Source of the DNA: Thermanaerosceptrum fracticalcis
Lineage (GTDB): Bacteria; Bacillota; Peptococcia; DRI-13
Direction of reading: 5' to 3'
Length of the DNA stretch: 64,000 bases
Assembly: GCF_000746025.2 (NCBI RefSeq)
Contig: NZ_CP045798.1
Coordinates: 1,598,501-1,662,500 of the forward strand
Every line of letters starts with the position of its first letter. Position 1 is the stretch's first letter. The translations under genes and the position numbers were made by a program. The notes under the pieces are model-generated. The model saw only the letters and a program-made list of their open reading frames with translations, ran no database searches and was not told the DNA's origin. This document shows positions 1 to 9,642 of this stretch, piece after piece.

Positions 1-537
1 AAATCCCAGATTATAGTAGGCCAGGCCATAATTAGGGTCCAGTTCCAGGGTATTTTTTAAATATTGGCCGGCACTTTTTAAGCATTCGTCACCTTCTGTC
101 ATTTTCCCCTGCTTACGCAGCTTCAAACCCAGTTCATAAAAAGCCAGCCCCAGGTTATAATGGGCCGACGCTTCTTCGGGCTGGAGCAGGACTGCTGCCT
201 GTAAAAGCCAGATGGCATTCTCCAATTCACCCTTAGAAGCCTGGCCGGCTCCGTCGTAATTCAACTCCTTGGCTAAGGACGGATTATATGAATTCAGCCA
301 ATGGACATACATAGAAACCTGAGGATGTCCCGGCTCGTGCCCTATCACATAAACCATGGCTCCCGCTGCTGCCTGCCAAAACATTTCCCCTTTAACTCCC
401 TGGGCGATGGCTCCCAAAAACATGGGGCAGGAGAAATCGGAGGGCATCTCTACAGGAGCCTCAACCTGATAAGGTATGGTGATATAAACAATCTGCTGGC
501 GCCAAGTATCATCCCAAGGCTGATAACTTCCCATCAT
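1..537 (-). CDS. TPR-repeat protein, 3' part cut by window edge
   Basis: An open frame of 179 codons runs off the left edge of the window. It starts ATG-ATG behind an AGAGGGGAG ribosome binding site. The last ~75 visible residues have tetratricopeptide spacing: a helix with AHYNLGLAFYELG, then a second with LELDPNYGLAYYNLG, about 45 residues apart because of an insertion. The first ~100 residues (W-rich start, then a VYVIGHEPGHPQ stretch) match no family I recognise. TPR arrays normally mediate protein-protein contacts. No signal peptide is visible, so a cytosolic location is inferred. The next gene on this strand lies upstream (650-1624) with a 112-nt gap, so co-transcription is possible but unproven. 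Confidence 0.75.
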   Translation of the reverse strand, partial: MMGSYQPWDDTWRQQIVYITIPYQVEAPVEMPSDFSCPMFLGAIAQGVKGEMFWQAAAGAMVYVIGHEPGHPQVSMYVHWLNSYNPSLAKELNYDGAGQASKGELENAIWLLQAAVLLQPEEASAHYNLGLAFYELGLKLRKQGKMTEGDECLKSAGQYLKNTLELDPNYGLAYYNLGF

Positions 538-649
538 AAACTCCCCTCTCTCCCGAAGCTTATTTCTTATTACAAACAGGAAACTATATTCCTCCTTAAT
601 ATATCAGTTTCCGTCGTTTAATGTATATGATAAATTCGCCGGTTTTTTG

Positions 650-1624
650 TTATATCCTCTTTGCCAAAACTGTATTTCTTAAGGCACTGCCGTTTAAATA
701 ATTAAATTTTTTTCCCTGAAAGGAACCCATCTCCCGCATCTCCTCTTCAATCAAGGCTTTAATTTTCCACCAGCTGGTGTCCCAGTTGCAGAAGTACATA
801 TTACCCTGGGGCCCTTTGCCCACCAGCCTTTGGATAACAATTTCGGGAGAAAGATATTCCAAAAATAGAATAACCCTTTCTACATATTCCTCCAGGCTGA
901 TGATTGTAAACTCCCCTTGCGCATACATGCGGCCCAGGACCGTATCCTTGACAATATAAAGAGAATGCAGCTTGACATACTCAATTTCTAAAGCTGAAAG
1001 CAGCTTGGCATTTTCAATGACATCAAACTCATCATCCCATGGGAGGTTAAGGATTAAGTGTACACAGATAGGGAAACCATACTTTTTGATTCTTAAGACG
1101 GCGTCAACAAATTCGGCCAGGGTATGGCCCCGGTTTATCTTTTTCAGGGTACGATAATTGACTGTCTGCAGTCCCAGTTCGATATTGATATCAAGGGGCC
1201 TTTCTTTCTGAAGATCACTGAGAACAGCCAAATAGTCCTCGTTAATGCAATCGGGGCGCGTCGAGATAGAAATACCCACCAGGTCCTCTTCCTGGGAGGC
1301 GGTCAGCATATTGGCTTTAAAATCCTCCAATCCCAGATAGGTATTAGTAAAAGCCTGAAAATAAGCGATGAACTTTTTGGCATTAAAACGTTTCTTGAAA
1401 AACTCTTTATTTTGTGCAATCTGCCTGGAAATAGAAAGAGTATTAGGCAGGCATTCAAAGCCTGCGCCTGCTTCGTCGCAGAAAATACACCCTCCGTATC
1501 CTACGGTACCATCACGGTTGGGACAGGTACCGGGAAGATTCACAGGCAGTTTATAGATTTTCTCTCCATATTTCTCCTGCAAGTGTTCTGCATAACTCCT
1601 GTATAAATTTCGGGACTCAGCCAT
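650..1624 (-). CDS. TIGR01212-family radical SAM protein (YhcC-like)
   Basis: A 324-residue protein of the TIGR01212/YhcC radical SAM family. Near the N-terminus it carries the cysteines of that family (C34, C46, C49 in the chosen numbering, CPNRDGTVGYGGCIFC), expected to bind a [4Fe-4S] cluster that cleaves S-adenosylmethionine. The family is related to the Elp3/MiaB-like radical SAM enzymes; its exact substrate is unsettled in my knowledge, with RNA modification usually suspected. I chose the ATG at 1624 because GGAG lies 8 nt upstream; a TTG two codons earlier sits too close to it. The length is normal for the family and no defects are visible. Confidence 0.88.
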   Translation of the reverse strand: MAESRNLYRSYAEHLQEKYGEKIYKLPVNLPGTCPNRDGTVGYGGCIFCDEAGAGFECLPNTLSISRQIAQNKEFFKKRFNAKKFIAYFQAFTNTYLGLEDFKANMLTASQEEDLVGISISTRPDCINEDYLAVLSDLQKERPLDINIELGLQTVNYRTLKKINRGHTLAEFVDAVLRIKKYGFPICVHLILNLPWDDEFDVIENAKLLSALEIEYVKLHSLYIVKDTVLGRMYAQGEFTIISLEEYVERVILFLEYLSPEIVIQRLVGKGPQGNMYFCNWDTSWWKIKALIEEEMREMGSFQGKKFNYLNGSALRNTVLAKRI

Positions 1625-1851
1625 TTTCAAAGCTCCGTTCCTAATGTATTAATGTTATACTCTATTCTTATTTTACATTATCCAGTGTTACTTGACAAAA
1701 TCTCTCCCTCATAGCACACTAAATGACAATTCTTTATTTTTATTTTACGGAAATAACCAGCGGGAAAGGGATTTGCCAAAGTTCTGGCGTACTATCATAT
1801 ATGGTAAAAGGGAATGCCGCACAATAGGCACCCCCTTTTTGACACTCTTAT

Positions 1852-3225
1852 TTAGGAAATATTCGCGCCCTTTAAGAGACCCAACTGGCCTTCCAAGAAA
1901 TCCACAAACTGTTTAGCCGTGCGCGGTGAGCGGCCGTTGCCGTTAATCTCCCACTGCAGGGCCCGGCGTTCCAGTTCCTGCACGCTGATTTCCAGTTTTC
2001 TTTCTTTGACCATGTGCTCTACAATCTTGAGATACCGTTTCTGGTCAGGGCTGATAAAGGTTAAGGTTATACCGAAACGATCAGCCAGGGACAGCTTTTC
2101 CTGAATAGTATCCATGCGCCTGACTTCATCCCCGTCATAGCCGGTAATCTCCTTGTCGCTAAACCTTTCTTTAACCAGATGGCGGCGGTTGGAAGTGGCA
2201 TAAATCACCACATTTTGCGGCTTAGCCTCCACACCGCCTTCCAGCAGGGCTTTTAGTTCACGGTATTCATTCTCATTGTCCTCAAAGGAAAGGTCATCAA
2301 TAAAGATGATAAAGTGCTGGGGTTTTTTCCGTAAAATTTTCAAGACCTCGGGAAAGTATTTCATATCCTGTTTTTGCAGTTCTACCAGGCGTAAACCTCT
2401 CACACCATACTTGTTAATTAATGCTTTTACGGTTGAGGACTTACCGGTCCCCCGGTCGCCGTATAGAAGCACATTGTTGGCGGGAAAACCGGCCAGGAAA
2501 TACTCAGTGTTTTGTATCACCTTTTCCTGTTCCTTTCTGTATTCATATAGCTGCTCCAGGCGAATTTTATCGGGTTCTTCCACACCTTCCAGGCGGCCCG
2601 TCCCATTATTCACAACCCAGCGGAAGAAATGATATTTGGCAAACTGGCCCACGCCATGGTTGTAATAAAACTCAGCCAGGGTGGGAGCCAGCATACCCCA
2701 GTCTGCACTTGCCTGAAAGGCCTCCAATAAAGAGGTTATGGGAGTGGGAGCAGCATTACTTTTCTCCCCATACTTTATACCTTCCCAGGAAAGTATCTCT
2801 CTAGCAACATTACCTAACTTCTCTCCAACAAGTTCCCGCAATTCCCTGCCGCCGAGGCATGCCAGTTGCTGTAAACTGCGCAGGTCATGCTGCACCAATT
2901 GGTGAAAAACCGGTGCCATCTGCTGATAGGATTCAGCTCCTGCCTTCTCAGTAAAAGCATTTTCACTGTAGAGAATAAGGTTGACTACGTAATCCCGCCA
3001 CAAATCATGACCGGTAGTAACTATCTTCCCGCCCTTGTCCAGAAGGGCTGAAAGTAATTCGTAATATTTATTCTGCAACTCCTCTTTTTTAAGATCAGTT
3101 AATTCTTTTTCCAGGAGTAAAGAAACAATATCCAGATACAAAACAAGCAAGCGATCTTGTAGAATATTGCGATAATAAACTAATGAAAAAGCTGACTGGC
3201 GTACATCTTTGAGATAATTATTCAT
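1852..3225 (-). CDS. DUF815-family AAA ATPase
   Basis: A 457-residue protein whose C-terminal half is a P-loop ATPase. The Walker A is GDRGTGKSS (about residue 253) and the Walker B is FIIFIDDLSFE. A C-terminal lid segment ends in NGRSPRTAKQFVDFL. The N-terminal half is helical and charged. The layout matches the DUF815 family of AAA-like ATPases found across Firmicutes, whose cellular role is not established. The start ATG at 3225 follows GTAGGGGGATATC, a strong ribosome binding site. It appears monocistronic: the TRAP permease upstream ends at 3464 and the radical SAM gene begins over 200 nt downstream. Confidence 0.85.
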   Translation of the reverse strand: MNNYLKDVRQSAFSLVYYRNILQDRLLVLYLDIVSLLLEKELTDLKKEELQNKYYELLSALLDKGGKIVTTGHDLWRDYVVNLILYSENAFTEKAGAESYQQMAPVFHQLVQHDLRSLQQLACLGGRELRELVGEKLGNVAREILSWEGIKYGEKSNAAPTPITSLLEAFQASADWGMLAPTLAEFYYNHGVGQFAKYHFFRWVVNNGTGRLEGVEEPDKIRLEQLYEYRKEQEKVIQNTEYFLAGFPANNVLLYGDRGTGKSSTVKALINKYGVRGLRLVELQKQDMKYFPEVLKILRKKPQHFIIFIDDLSFEDNENEYRELKALLEGGVEAKPQNVVIYATSNRRHLVKERFSDKEITGYDGDEVRRMDTIQEKLSLADRFGITLTFISPDQKRYLKIVEHMVKERKLEISVQELERRALQWEINGNGRSPRTAKQFVDFLEGQLGLLKGANIS

Positions 3226-3310
3226 GATATCCCCCTACTATTAAGCAAAATCTATTGCAAACAGTTTTTGTGGATTTGATTTGTATTATAACACAACTCT
3301 TACCCTTTTT

Positions 3311-3436
3311 CTATAACCCAACTACACCCTGCACGATAGCAATACCCACCTCAGGGTCTACAAGCCAAACCGTATGCATAGTTTTCCATAACAGTACAGG
3401 AGCCAATGCTATCAATCCACCAAGCATGGAACTCAT
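3311..3436 (-). CDS. possible 41-residue hydrophobic small protein after dctM
   Basis: A short frame of 41 codons begins with an ATG 28 nt after the stop of the TRAP permease gene, in the same reading frame as that gene. It encodes a hydrophobic peptide (MSSMLGGLIALAPVLLWKT...) with one plausible membrane segment. The only ribosome-binding-like sequence is AAGAGG about 18 nt before the ATG, which is too far to be convincing. It could be a small membrane protein of the transporter operon, or a read-through tail or remnant of a longer permease. I do not recognise it, and support is limited to composition and context. Confidence 0.3.
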   Translation of the reverse strand: MSSMLGGLIALAPVLLWKTMHTVWLVDPEVGIAIVQGVVGL

Positions 3437-3463
3437 AAAAAGAGTTTTAGTAATCAGCCTCTT

Positions 3464-4738
3464 TTAGTACACAAGTTTTGGCAGGAATAAAGAGATGCCC
3501 GGTATATAGGTTATGATGAGAAGAGCAATAATACTTACAATTATAAAAGCCATAACCCCTGGAATCAGTTTCGTCATGGGGAGACCAGTAACCCCCGTAG
3601 CTACAAAGAGGTTCAGACCAAAGGGAGGTGTGAATTGACCAATACAAAGGTTGGTAACAATCACGATCCCCAGGTGAACAGGGTCAATGCCCATCTGGAC
3701 AGCAACGGGATAAATTAGTGGTGTCAGAATAATAATTGAAGCTATTCCCTCCACAAACATACCTGCAATCAGCAAAACGATGTTAATAATCATCAGCAAA
3801 ATAATGGGGGAAGAGGCATAAGTAATTAACTTAGTCATGATCATTTGAGGAACCTGGGCAATGGTTAAAAACCAGCCGAAGGCCTGAGCAGCAGCCACCA
3901 GCACCAGAACCTGGGCACTTGTGGTAGCAGATTTTATACACACTTTAAAAAACCCTTGTAAGTCAAGCTCCCTGTAAACAAAGATACTGACAAAAATGGC
4001 ATAGATAGCAGAAAAACCGGCCGCTTCCGTGGGTGTAAAAATTCCGCCGTAAATACCACCCATAATAATCACCGGTACCATAAGAGCCCAGCTTGCCTCC
4101 TTACTGGCCGCCCAAATTTCACCAAACCCGGCCCATTGGTCCCGGGGCAGCTGGTGCCTGCGGGCATAGAAATAAATGTAGGCCATACTCATTAGCCCGT
4201 AGACTATTCCGGCTCCAATTCCGGCAATAAAAAGAGAACCCACCGAAACTCCTGTAACTGTGGCATAAATAATCATGGTAATACTGGGAGGTATAAGTAA
4301 GGCTACTGAACCGGAAGAGGTGATAAGACCGGCTGCAAAGCCTTGCGGGTATTTTTGTTTAATCATTTCGGGATACATCAGTTTACCTACGGCAATAACG
4401 GTGGCGGGACTGGACCCGGAAAGGGCGCCAAAGAACATACAGGCCAGTTCAGTGGCCATTCCTAAGCCTCCAGTTACACTGCCTATGATGGCCCTGGCCC
4501 AGCGCAAAATCCGCTTGGAAAGCCCCCCCACATCCATGACATCGGCGGCCAGGATAAAAAAAGGCATAGACATCAGGGCAAATTTGTCAATTCCACCAAA
4601 GAGACGCTGTACCATCATCAGGGGAGGAATATTGGTGTAGAACATCATAACCAAAAGCGTAGAAAAGGTTAAGGCCACAAAAATTGGGACACTCGTAACC
4701 AAAAAGATTAACAGGAGTATGATTAACGCAATTGTCAA
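3464..4738 (-). CDS. dctM: TRAP transporter large permease subunit (DctM)
   Basis: A 424-residue, very hydrophobic protein with about 12 predicted membrane segments, of the TRAP large-permease (DctM) family. DctM subunits form the Na+-driven translocation channel in the cytoplasmic membrane. Family features include the GALSGSSPATVIAVG block near residue 115, GGIYGGIFTPTEAAGFSA in the middle and the TPPFGLNLFVATG block near the C-terminus. The start is TTG at 4738 with AAGGGATTAG upstream. It is the third gene of a complete dctP-dctQ-dctM set transcribed leftward. The substrate cannot be read from the sequence; carboxylates are usual for TRAP systems. Confidence 0.93.
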   Translation of the reverse strand: MTIALIILLLIFLVTSVPIFVALTFSTLLVMMFYTNIPPLMMVQRLFGGIDKFALMSMPFFILAADVMDVGGLSKRILRWARAIIGSVTGGLGMATELACMFFGALSGSSPATVIAVGKLMYPEMIKQKYPQGFAAGLITSSGSVALLIPPSITMIIYATVTGVSVGSLFIAGIGAGIVYGLMSMAYIYFYARRHQLPRDQWAGFGEIWAASKEASWALMVPVIIMGGIYGGIFTPTEAAGFSAIYAIFVSIFVYRELDLQGFFKVCIKSATTSAQVLVLVAAAQAFGWFLTIAQVPQMIMTKLITYASSPIILLMIINIVLLIAGMFVEGIASIIILTPLIYPVAVQMGIDPVHLGIVIVTNLCIGQFTPPFGLNLFVATGVTGLPMTKLIPGVMAFIIVSIIALLIITYIPGISLFLPKLVY

Positions 4739-4774
4739 ACTAATCCCTTCTTTCCCGGTTCAAATGGAAGTACA

Positions 4775-5245
4775 TTAAGACCTTACTTGTTTATAAATGT
4801 TTTGCCCAAACCTGATGGTCATGAGGATAAAACCAAGAGGCAGAGCCAGGTAAGGTAAATACATGGGGATACCCAAAGCCGGTGCAACCTGGTTTTTGCT
4901 CATGGTAAAGGATACCAGTTGCCAGCCGAGTCTCACCATCATGGCAGAAAAGACGAAACAAACCAGATTAACGAGTATAGCCATTATCCTTTTTCCTTTC
5001 GGACCTATAAAATAAAGAAAGAAGTCGATGGCTACATGCAAATTTTTACGTACACAGATGCTGCCTCCGATAAAGGCAATCCAAACCATGATGTAACGGA
5101 TTAGCTCTTCGGCCCAGGTAGTACTGGAGCGAAAAACATAACGCAGCACCACATTAATAAAAAGAATAATTGTGGTGGAGAATAAGGCTAAACCACAGAA
5201 CCATTCTTCCAACTGGTCAAAATAGCTAAAATTCCGTTTCTCCAT
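4775..5245 (-). CDS. dctQ: TRAP transporter small permease subunit (DctQ)
   Basis: A 156-residue membrane protein with four predicted membrane segments, matching the DctQ small-permease family in length and topology. The typical WAEELIRYIMVWIAFIGG stretch follows the first membrane helix. DctQ pairs with DctM in the membrane complex that receives substrate from the extracytoplasmic binding protein. The gene starts at ATG 5245 behind GGAATGACC and lies 36 nt upstream of dctM. It is separated from the binding-protein gene by a 105-nt gap holding an 11-bp inverted repeat. Confidence 0.92.
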   Translation of the reverse strand: MEKRNFSYFDQLEEWFCGLALFSTTIILFINVVLRYVFRSSTTWAEELIRYIMVWIAFIGGSICVRKNLHVAIDFFLYFIGPKGKRIMAILVNLVCFVFSAMMVRLGWQLVSFTMSKNQVAPALGIPMYLPYLALPLGFILMTIRFGQNIYKQVRS

Positions 5246-5296
5246 ACGGTCATTCCTTTCCTAACCTTACAAGTTTTACAGCAGTTATGAAAATTA

Positions 5297-5339
5297 TGCA
5301 TAGCTTAATTAAAGACAGTTATCCTAACTAAGCTATGCA
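5297..5339 (-). repeat. 11-bp perfect inverted repeat between dctP and dctQ
   Basis: TGCATAGCTTA at 5297-5307 is repeated as its exact reverse complement at 5329-5339, with a 21-nt spacer. It lies between the binding-protein gene and the permease genes. The stem is AT-rich with no clear T-run, so it is more likely an mRNA processing or stabilising hairpin, or a weak attenuator, than a strong terminator. Such a position could help keep DctP in excess over the membrane subunits; that role is inferred. Confidence 0.5.
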
Positions 5340-5350
5340 CAGGTAATTAA

Positions 5351-6400
5351 TTATTTAGAATACTTTTCCACCTTTTCATAAATTTCTTTCAAGAGAGCTT
5401 TCTCCAGCTCAGTTTTGGTAAATTTCTCGTGAACTGGCTGGCTTGCCTTAGCAAAAAGCTTTTTCTCTTCGGGTTTTAATTCATAGATCTTGATTCCAGA
5501 TTTTTTAATATCTTCCAAGTATTTTGCTTCACTGTCAGCAACCAGTTTACGTCCTTCTTTACTTGCTTCTGCATTGACTTTAATGATTAACTGCTGTAAA
5601 TCGGCAGGCAATTTTTCAAACCAGGCCTTATTGGCTACAAGTATGTAGGTCATGTACCCATGACCGCTTAAAATCATGGTATTTTGTACTTCATAAAATT
5701 TATTCAAAGCAATGGTTTGTACAGGATTTTCCTGGCCATCAACAACCCCTTGCTGTAAAGCATTATAAAGTTCGGCATACTCTATAGGAATGGGGCTTGC
5801 TCCCCAGGCTTCATATTGTGCAATTAACAACGGCGAAGGCATAACCCGCATTTTTACACCTTTAAAATCTTCAGGCTTGTGAATCTCTTTATTCTTCGTA
5901 GTAAAGTGTTTAGCACCGCCGTTCCAGAACCCCAGACCGACCAAGCCCTTTTCTTTCATGGTATCAAGTATTTTGCTGCCAACCCCGTCTTCCATCACTT
6001 TAAAAAAAACGTCCACACTGGGAAAGAGACAAGGTAAGTCCACTATTTGCACAGTGGGGGTAAAGGGTGTCATTACTGAAACTGGCTGTAAGGTCATTTC
6101 ATTAGAGCCGATTTGTACGGCTTCAGCCTGTTCTCTCATGGAACCGAGCTGCATAGAGGGAAATAACTGGACCTGAAGCCTGCCCCCTGATTCCTGCTCC
6201 AACTTTTGTTTAAAGATTTCCAGTCCTTTGTACTCCGGGCTGCTGGTAGGCTGGTTGAGCCCCAACCGTATAATGTACTTTTCGGCAGGTTTCTGGTCAG
6301 CAGGTTTGGTTCCGCTGTCTTTCGCCCCGCCACATCCGGTCAAAACTAAACTCATGCTCAATAACATAATCCCTAAAAAAATTAAAAAACGTTTTTTCAT
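5351..6400 (-). CDS. dctP: TRAP transporter substrate-binding protein (DctP)
   Basis: A 349-residue extracytoplasmic binding protein. It opens with a lipoprotein signal peptide ending in LVLTGC, so it should be anchored to the outer face of the membrane through Cys22 or nearby. The mature part has DctP-family features: LRVQLFPSMQLGSM, then MRVMPSPLLIAQYEAWGASPIPI, then ELYNALQQGVVDGQENP, the usual ligand-site region around the conserved arginine. The start ATG follows AGGAGAAATAAG. It is the first gene of the dctP-dctQ-dctM set. The ligand is unknown; the paralogue at 30206-31231 is a separate system. Confidence 0.94.
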   Translation of the reverse strand: MKKRFLIFLGIMLLSMSLVLTGCGGAKDSGTKPADQKPAEKYIIRLGLNQPTSSPEYKGLEIFKQKLEQESGGRLQVQLFPSMQLGSMREQAEAVQIGSNEMTLQPVSVMTPFTPTVQIVDLPCLFPSVDVFFKVMEDGVGSKILDTMKEKGLVGLGFWNGGAKHFTTKNKEIHKPEDFKGVKMRVMPSPLLIAQYEAWGASPIPIEYAELYNALQQGVVDGQENPVQTIALNKFYEVQNTMILSGHGYMTYILVANKAWFEKLPADLQQLIIKVNAEASKEGRKLVADSEAKYLEDIKKSGIKIYELKPEEKKLFAKASQPVHEKFTKTELEKALLKEIYEKVEKYSK

Positions 6401-6530
6401 CTTATTTCTCCTCCCTTTTCTCTTTTAATGAGACTCTGATTTTCCATCATTTTTCCCGCAAAAGTTTCTCACCCCTTTACCCATATTTCTAACCTCTTCG
6501 TTAAAAGGCCCCATCGCCTGAAAAGTATGC

Positions 6531-7445
6531 TTAACAAATTTTCACTGCTCCTATCAATTCCCGAATGTCTGCAATCTTCTCCTGCTCTAACCATGCTTTG
6601 ATACCCTCAATCACCTTCAGAGGAGCCAGGGGATCATAAAAATTTCCTGCACCAACGGCAACGGCACTGGCCCCCGCCAGGAGGAATTCGATAGCGTCCT
6701 CGGCGCTTACAATTCCTCCCATGCCGATGATGGGAATTTTTACAGCTCTGGCTACCTGCCACACCATTCTAACGGCAACGGGCTTTACGGCCGGCCCGGA
6801 AAGGCCACCGACAATATTAGACAAAACCGGTCTTCTTGTCTTAATGTCAATAGCCATACCTAAGAGCGTATTAATAAGTGAGATTGCATCTGCACCGGCA
6901 GCTTCAACAGCTTTGGCGATTTCTGTAATATCAGTTACATTTGGCGAAAGTTTGGCAATAATGGGAAGCTTGCTTTTATCCTTGACTGTTCTGATGACAT
7001 CTGCCGCCATTTGGGGTTCAGTACCGAAGGCCAGACCACCATGTTTAACGTTGGGACAAGAAATATTAATTTCCAGTCCTGCCACTCCAGCAACCCCATC
7101 GAGCCTTAGGGCTATTTCTCCATATTCCTCCAAAGAATGTCCGGAAATGTTAACAATAATGGGAACATCATACTGGGAGAGCCAGGGGATTTCTTCTTTA
7201 ATCACAGCATCGACTCCGGGATTTTGTAAACCAATACAGTTCAACAAGCCGGCAGGGGTCTCCGCAAGACGGGGAGGTGGATTCCCCAGCCTCGGTTCCA
7301 GCGTTGTGCCTTTAACCATAATCGCCCCCAAAAGGCTCAGGTTATAAAATTTGCTGTACTCCCGGCCAAAGCCAAAGGTTCCCGAAGCCGTCATCACCGG
7401 ATTCTTAACTTTAATGCCAGCAACTTCCACTGCTAGATTAATCAT
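6531..7445 (-). CDS. pyrD: dihydroorotate dehydrogenase, catalytic subunit (class 1B)
   Basis: A 304-residue FMN enzyme that oxidises dihydroorotate to orotate, the fourth step of UMP synthesis, in the cytosol. It has the family's TASGTFGFG start, the [11 protein letters not shown] loop carrying the catalytic cysteine of class 1 enzymes, and the C-terminal [19 protein letters not shown] phosphate-binding region. The class 1B assignment rests on pyrK directly upstream; the two reading frames overlap by 8 nt. I chose ATG 7445 (MINLAVEV) with GAGGTG upstream. It is the last gene of the pyrC2-pyrK-pyrD unit. Confidence 0.95.
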   Translation of the reverse strand: MINLAVEVAGIKVKNPVMTASGTFGFGREYSKFYNLSLLGAIMVKGTTLEPRLGNPPPRLAETPAGLLNCIGLQNPGVDAVIKEEIPWLSQYDVPIIVNISGHSLEEYGEIALRLDGVAGVAGLEINISCPNVKHGGLAFGTEPQMAADVIRTVKDKSKLPIIAKLSPNVTDITEIAKAVEAAGADAISLINTLLGMAIDIKTRRPVLSNIVGGLSGPAVKPVAVRMVWQVARAVKIPIIGMGGIVSAEDAIEFLLAGASAVAVGAGNFYDPLAPLKVIEGIKAWLEQEKIADIRELIGAVKIC

Positions 7446-8232
7446 CAAAAATCACCTCACTGCTGGTAAATACCGGACCATCGTGGCAGACCTTTTTGTA
7501 TGTAAGGGAACCCTCTTCACTTCTCACTTTACAAACGCAGCCCAGACAGGCCCCGACACCACAGCCCATTCGCTCCTCCAAAGAAACCTGACAAGGGACC
7601 AGCGCTTCCTTGGTCAGCTTTACTACAGCTTTTGTCATGGGTAAGGGCCCACAGCAATAGACCTGATCCAATCTGGTAGTATTGATTACTTCTTCTAAAA
7701 GCTGGGTAACAAAGCCTTTACGCCCAAAGGATCCATCATCAGTAGCAATCATGACTTTGGCACCCAATTCAATAAAATACTTATCACTTAGTAATTTATC
7801 TCTGCTCTGAGCTCCTAGAAGGGCATAAACTTCCTTCCCTGCTTTAAGCAACTCCTCAGTTAAGGCAACCAGAGGAGCTATACCGCAGCCGCCTCCTACA
7901 ATAGCCACCACTTTATCCTTCACCGACCAGGTAAACCCCTTGCCCAAAGGACCTACCACTTCGATTTCGCTGCCGGGAGTCATTACGGTCATAAGCTTAG
8001 TGCCACTGCCCACCACCTGATAGACCAGAGTAATAGTTCCTTCCTCAGCATTGATCCTGCTTAAACTGATGGGCCTCCGTAAAAAGGGGACCAAGGTTGG
8101 TGACGTTTTTACCATAAGAAACTGTCCGGGGACAGCCTCCGCTGCGATAGCGGGAGCAGAGAGGACCATCTCATAAAAATCCGGCAAAATTTTTTTATTT
8201 TCTAAAATACGTGTTTTAAGCGAATAAACCAT
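7438..8232 (-). CDS. pyrK: dihydroorotate dehydrogenase, electron-transfer subunit
   Basis: A 264-residue flavin and [2Fe-2S] protein that passes electrons from the PyrD flavin to NAD+. The N-terminal half is a ferredoxin-reductase-like FAD domain ([10 protein letters not shown]), followed by an NAD-binding domain ([15 protein letters not shown]). The C-terminal cysteine cluster [13 protein letters not shown] plus a later Cys ligates the [2Fe-2S] centre. I chose ATG 8232, whose A is shared with the stop of the upstream dihydroorotase gene (TGATG). GGAGGG lies 8 nt before it. The overlaps on both sides indicate translational coupling with pyrC2 and pyrD. Confidence 0.95.
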   Translation of the reverse strand: MVYSLKTRILENKKILPDFYEMVLSAPAIAAEAVPGQFLMVKTSPTLVPFLRRPISLSRINAEEGTITLVYQVVGSGTKLMTVMTPGSEIEVVGPLGKGFTWSVKDKVVAIVGGGCGIAPLVALTEELLKAGKEVYALLGAQSRDKLLSDKYFIELGAKVMIATDDGSFGRKGFVTQLLEEVINTTRLDQVYCCGPLPMTKAVVKLTKEALVPCQVSLEERMGCGVGACLGCVCKVRSEEGSLTYKKVCHDGPVFTSSEVIFDD

Positions 8233-9530
8233 CAACAAATCCCTCCCTCTTCTGACCATACTATTTTTCCACCCACCATGGTCAGTACAGGCTTACCTGT
8301 CAGCTCCCAACCGTTAAAGGGGGTATTTTTCCCTTTGGAGTAGAACTCATCCACATCTACTTTCCATTTTTTATGCAGATCAATAATGGTAATGTCCGCA
8401 TCATACCCGGCATTTATACGTCCTTTCCCATAAAGGTTAAAAATTTGTGCTGGTTTATAGGTCCAGGCGGCGATAGCATCTGCTAATTTTAAAAGCCCGG
8501 GATGTACCAAAAACGTTAAAATTAACCCCACTGCCGTCTCCAAACCCACAATCCCATTGGCAGCATAAGTAATGTCAATTTCTTTTTCTGACAAAGCATG
8601 GGGTGCATGGTCCGAAGCTATGACATCAATCGTACCATCAGCCAGCGCTCTTCTTAATTCCTCCACATCCTCCCTTTTTCTGAGGGGAGGCCTCATTTTG
8701 CCATTAACCCCTATCTTTAGGACATCTTCCTCCGTTAAAAGCAGGTGGTGGGGCGTTACTTCCGCGGTTACACGAATGCCCATAGCTTTGGCCTGCCGTA
8801 CCATGGCCACAGCCCTGGCTGTACTGATATGCCCGATGTGAACATGCCCTTCTGTACAAGCTGCCAATTCAATATCGCGTCCTACAATTAGACCTTCCGA
8901 GATGGCTGGGTCACCCTTCACGCCTAACTTTGCTGAGACTGTCCCTTCATTGACGACAGTGTTGGCGGAAAGATAGCTGTCCTCTGCATGTTGACTTATG
9001 GGTAATCCCAGATCTTTCCCTTTTAAAAGGGCGCGATACATCAGCTCCGAATTCTGTATAACTTTTCCGTCATCGGAAAGAGCAACCGCCCCAGCATCTC
9101 TTAAGGCCTGAAAATCAGTAAGAATTCTGCCTTCGGAGCCCTGGGTAACAGCCGCCACTGGAAAGACGTTCACTAAGGCCTCCTGACGGGCCCTTTTCAC
9201 CAGATTCCTAACCTGTTCGGAAGTATCCAAGACCGGAATGGTATTGGGCATACAGGCAATGCTTGTAAATCCCCCATGGGCTGCAGCCCTAGTGCCTGAT
9301 ATTAAGTCCTCTTTGTAGGTCAAGCCGGGATCACGCAGGTGAACATGAATGTCGATCAAACCGGGTACAACTATTTTCCCCCTGGCGTCAACAACTATTT
9401 CTCCTTCCGGTAAATTATTGCCCACAGCCACAACAGTTTTTCCCATCACTAAAACATCGGTAATCCTATCAAAACCACTGGCCGGATCCAGAACACGACC
9501 ACCCTTAATCAATGTCTTCGTAGTTATCAT
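8232..9530 (-). CDS. pyrC: dihydroorotase, second paralogue (PyrC2)
   Basis: A 432-residue amidohydrolase of the type I dihydroorotase family, which closes carbamoyl-aspartate to dihydroorotate. The metal-binding HVHLRDPG motif lies near residue 62, GHISTARAV carries a further metal histidine, and SDHAPH with the following NGIVGLETA block forms the active-site floor. The family residues I can recognise are present, so it looks active. A second dihydroorotase gene lies at 17053-18348 in the same locus. This copy is the first gene after a terminator (9643-9669) and is coupled to pyrK and pyrD, so it may be transcribed separately from the upstream pyr genes. Confidence 0.9.
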   Translation of the reverse strand: MITTKTLIKGGRVLDPASGFDRITDVLVMGKTVVAVGNNLPEGEIVVDARGKIVVPGLIDIHVHLRDPGLTYKEDLISGTRAAAHGGFTSIACMPNTIPVLDTSEQVRNLVKRARQEALVNVFPVAAVTQGSEGRILTDFQALRDAGAVALSDDGKVIQNSELMYRALLKGKDLGLPISQHAEDSYLSANTVVNEGTVSAKLGVKGDPAISEGLIVGRDIELAACTEGHVHIGHISTARAVAMVRQAKAMGIRVTAEVTPHHLLLTEEDVLKIGVNGKMRPPLRKREDVEELRRALADGTIDVIASDHAPHALSEKEIDITYAANGIVGLETAVGLILTFLVHPGLLKLADAIAAWTYKPAQIFNLYGKGRINAGYDADITIIDLHKKWKVDVDEFYSKGKNTPFNGWELTGKPVLTMVGGKIVWSEEGGIC

Positions 9531-9642
9531 CCCCCATGCCGTACAATATCAATCTACAGCTCATTTCGCCGGTAAAGGTTAAAAGCCCTTTGCAAATTTT
9601 GAGGAAAATTAAAGTCTCTATTTATCCCAAAGTGCTAAATAA

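Noticed and set aside
1124-1606. Plus-strand frame of 160 codons
   Set aside because: It is the shadow of the radical SAM gene on the opposite strand, whose translation is clearly conserved.
1838-1855. TGACACTCTTATTTAGG, nearly repeated at 20801-20817
   Set aside because: Sixteen of 17 bases match, but such a pair is expected by chance in an AT-rich 64-kb window, and no element lies between or beside them.
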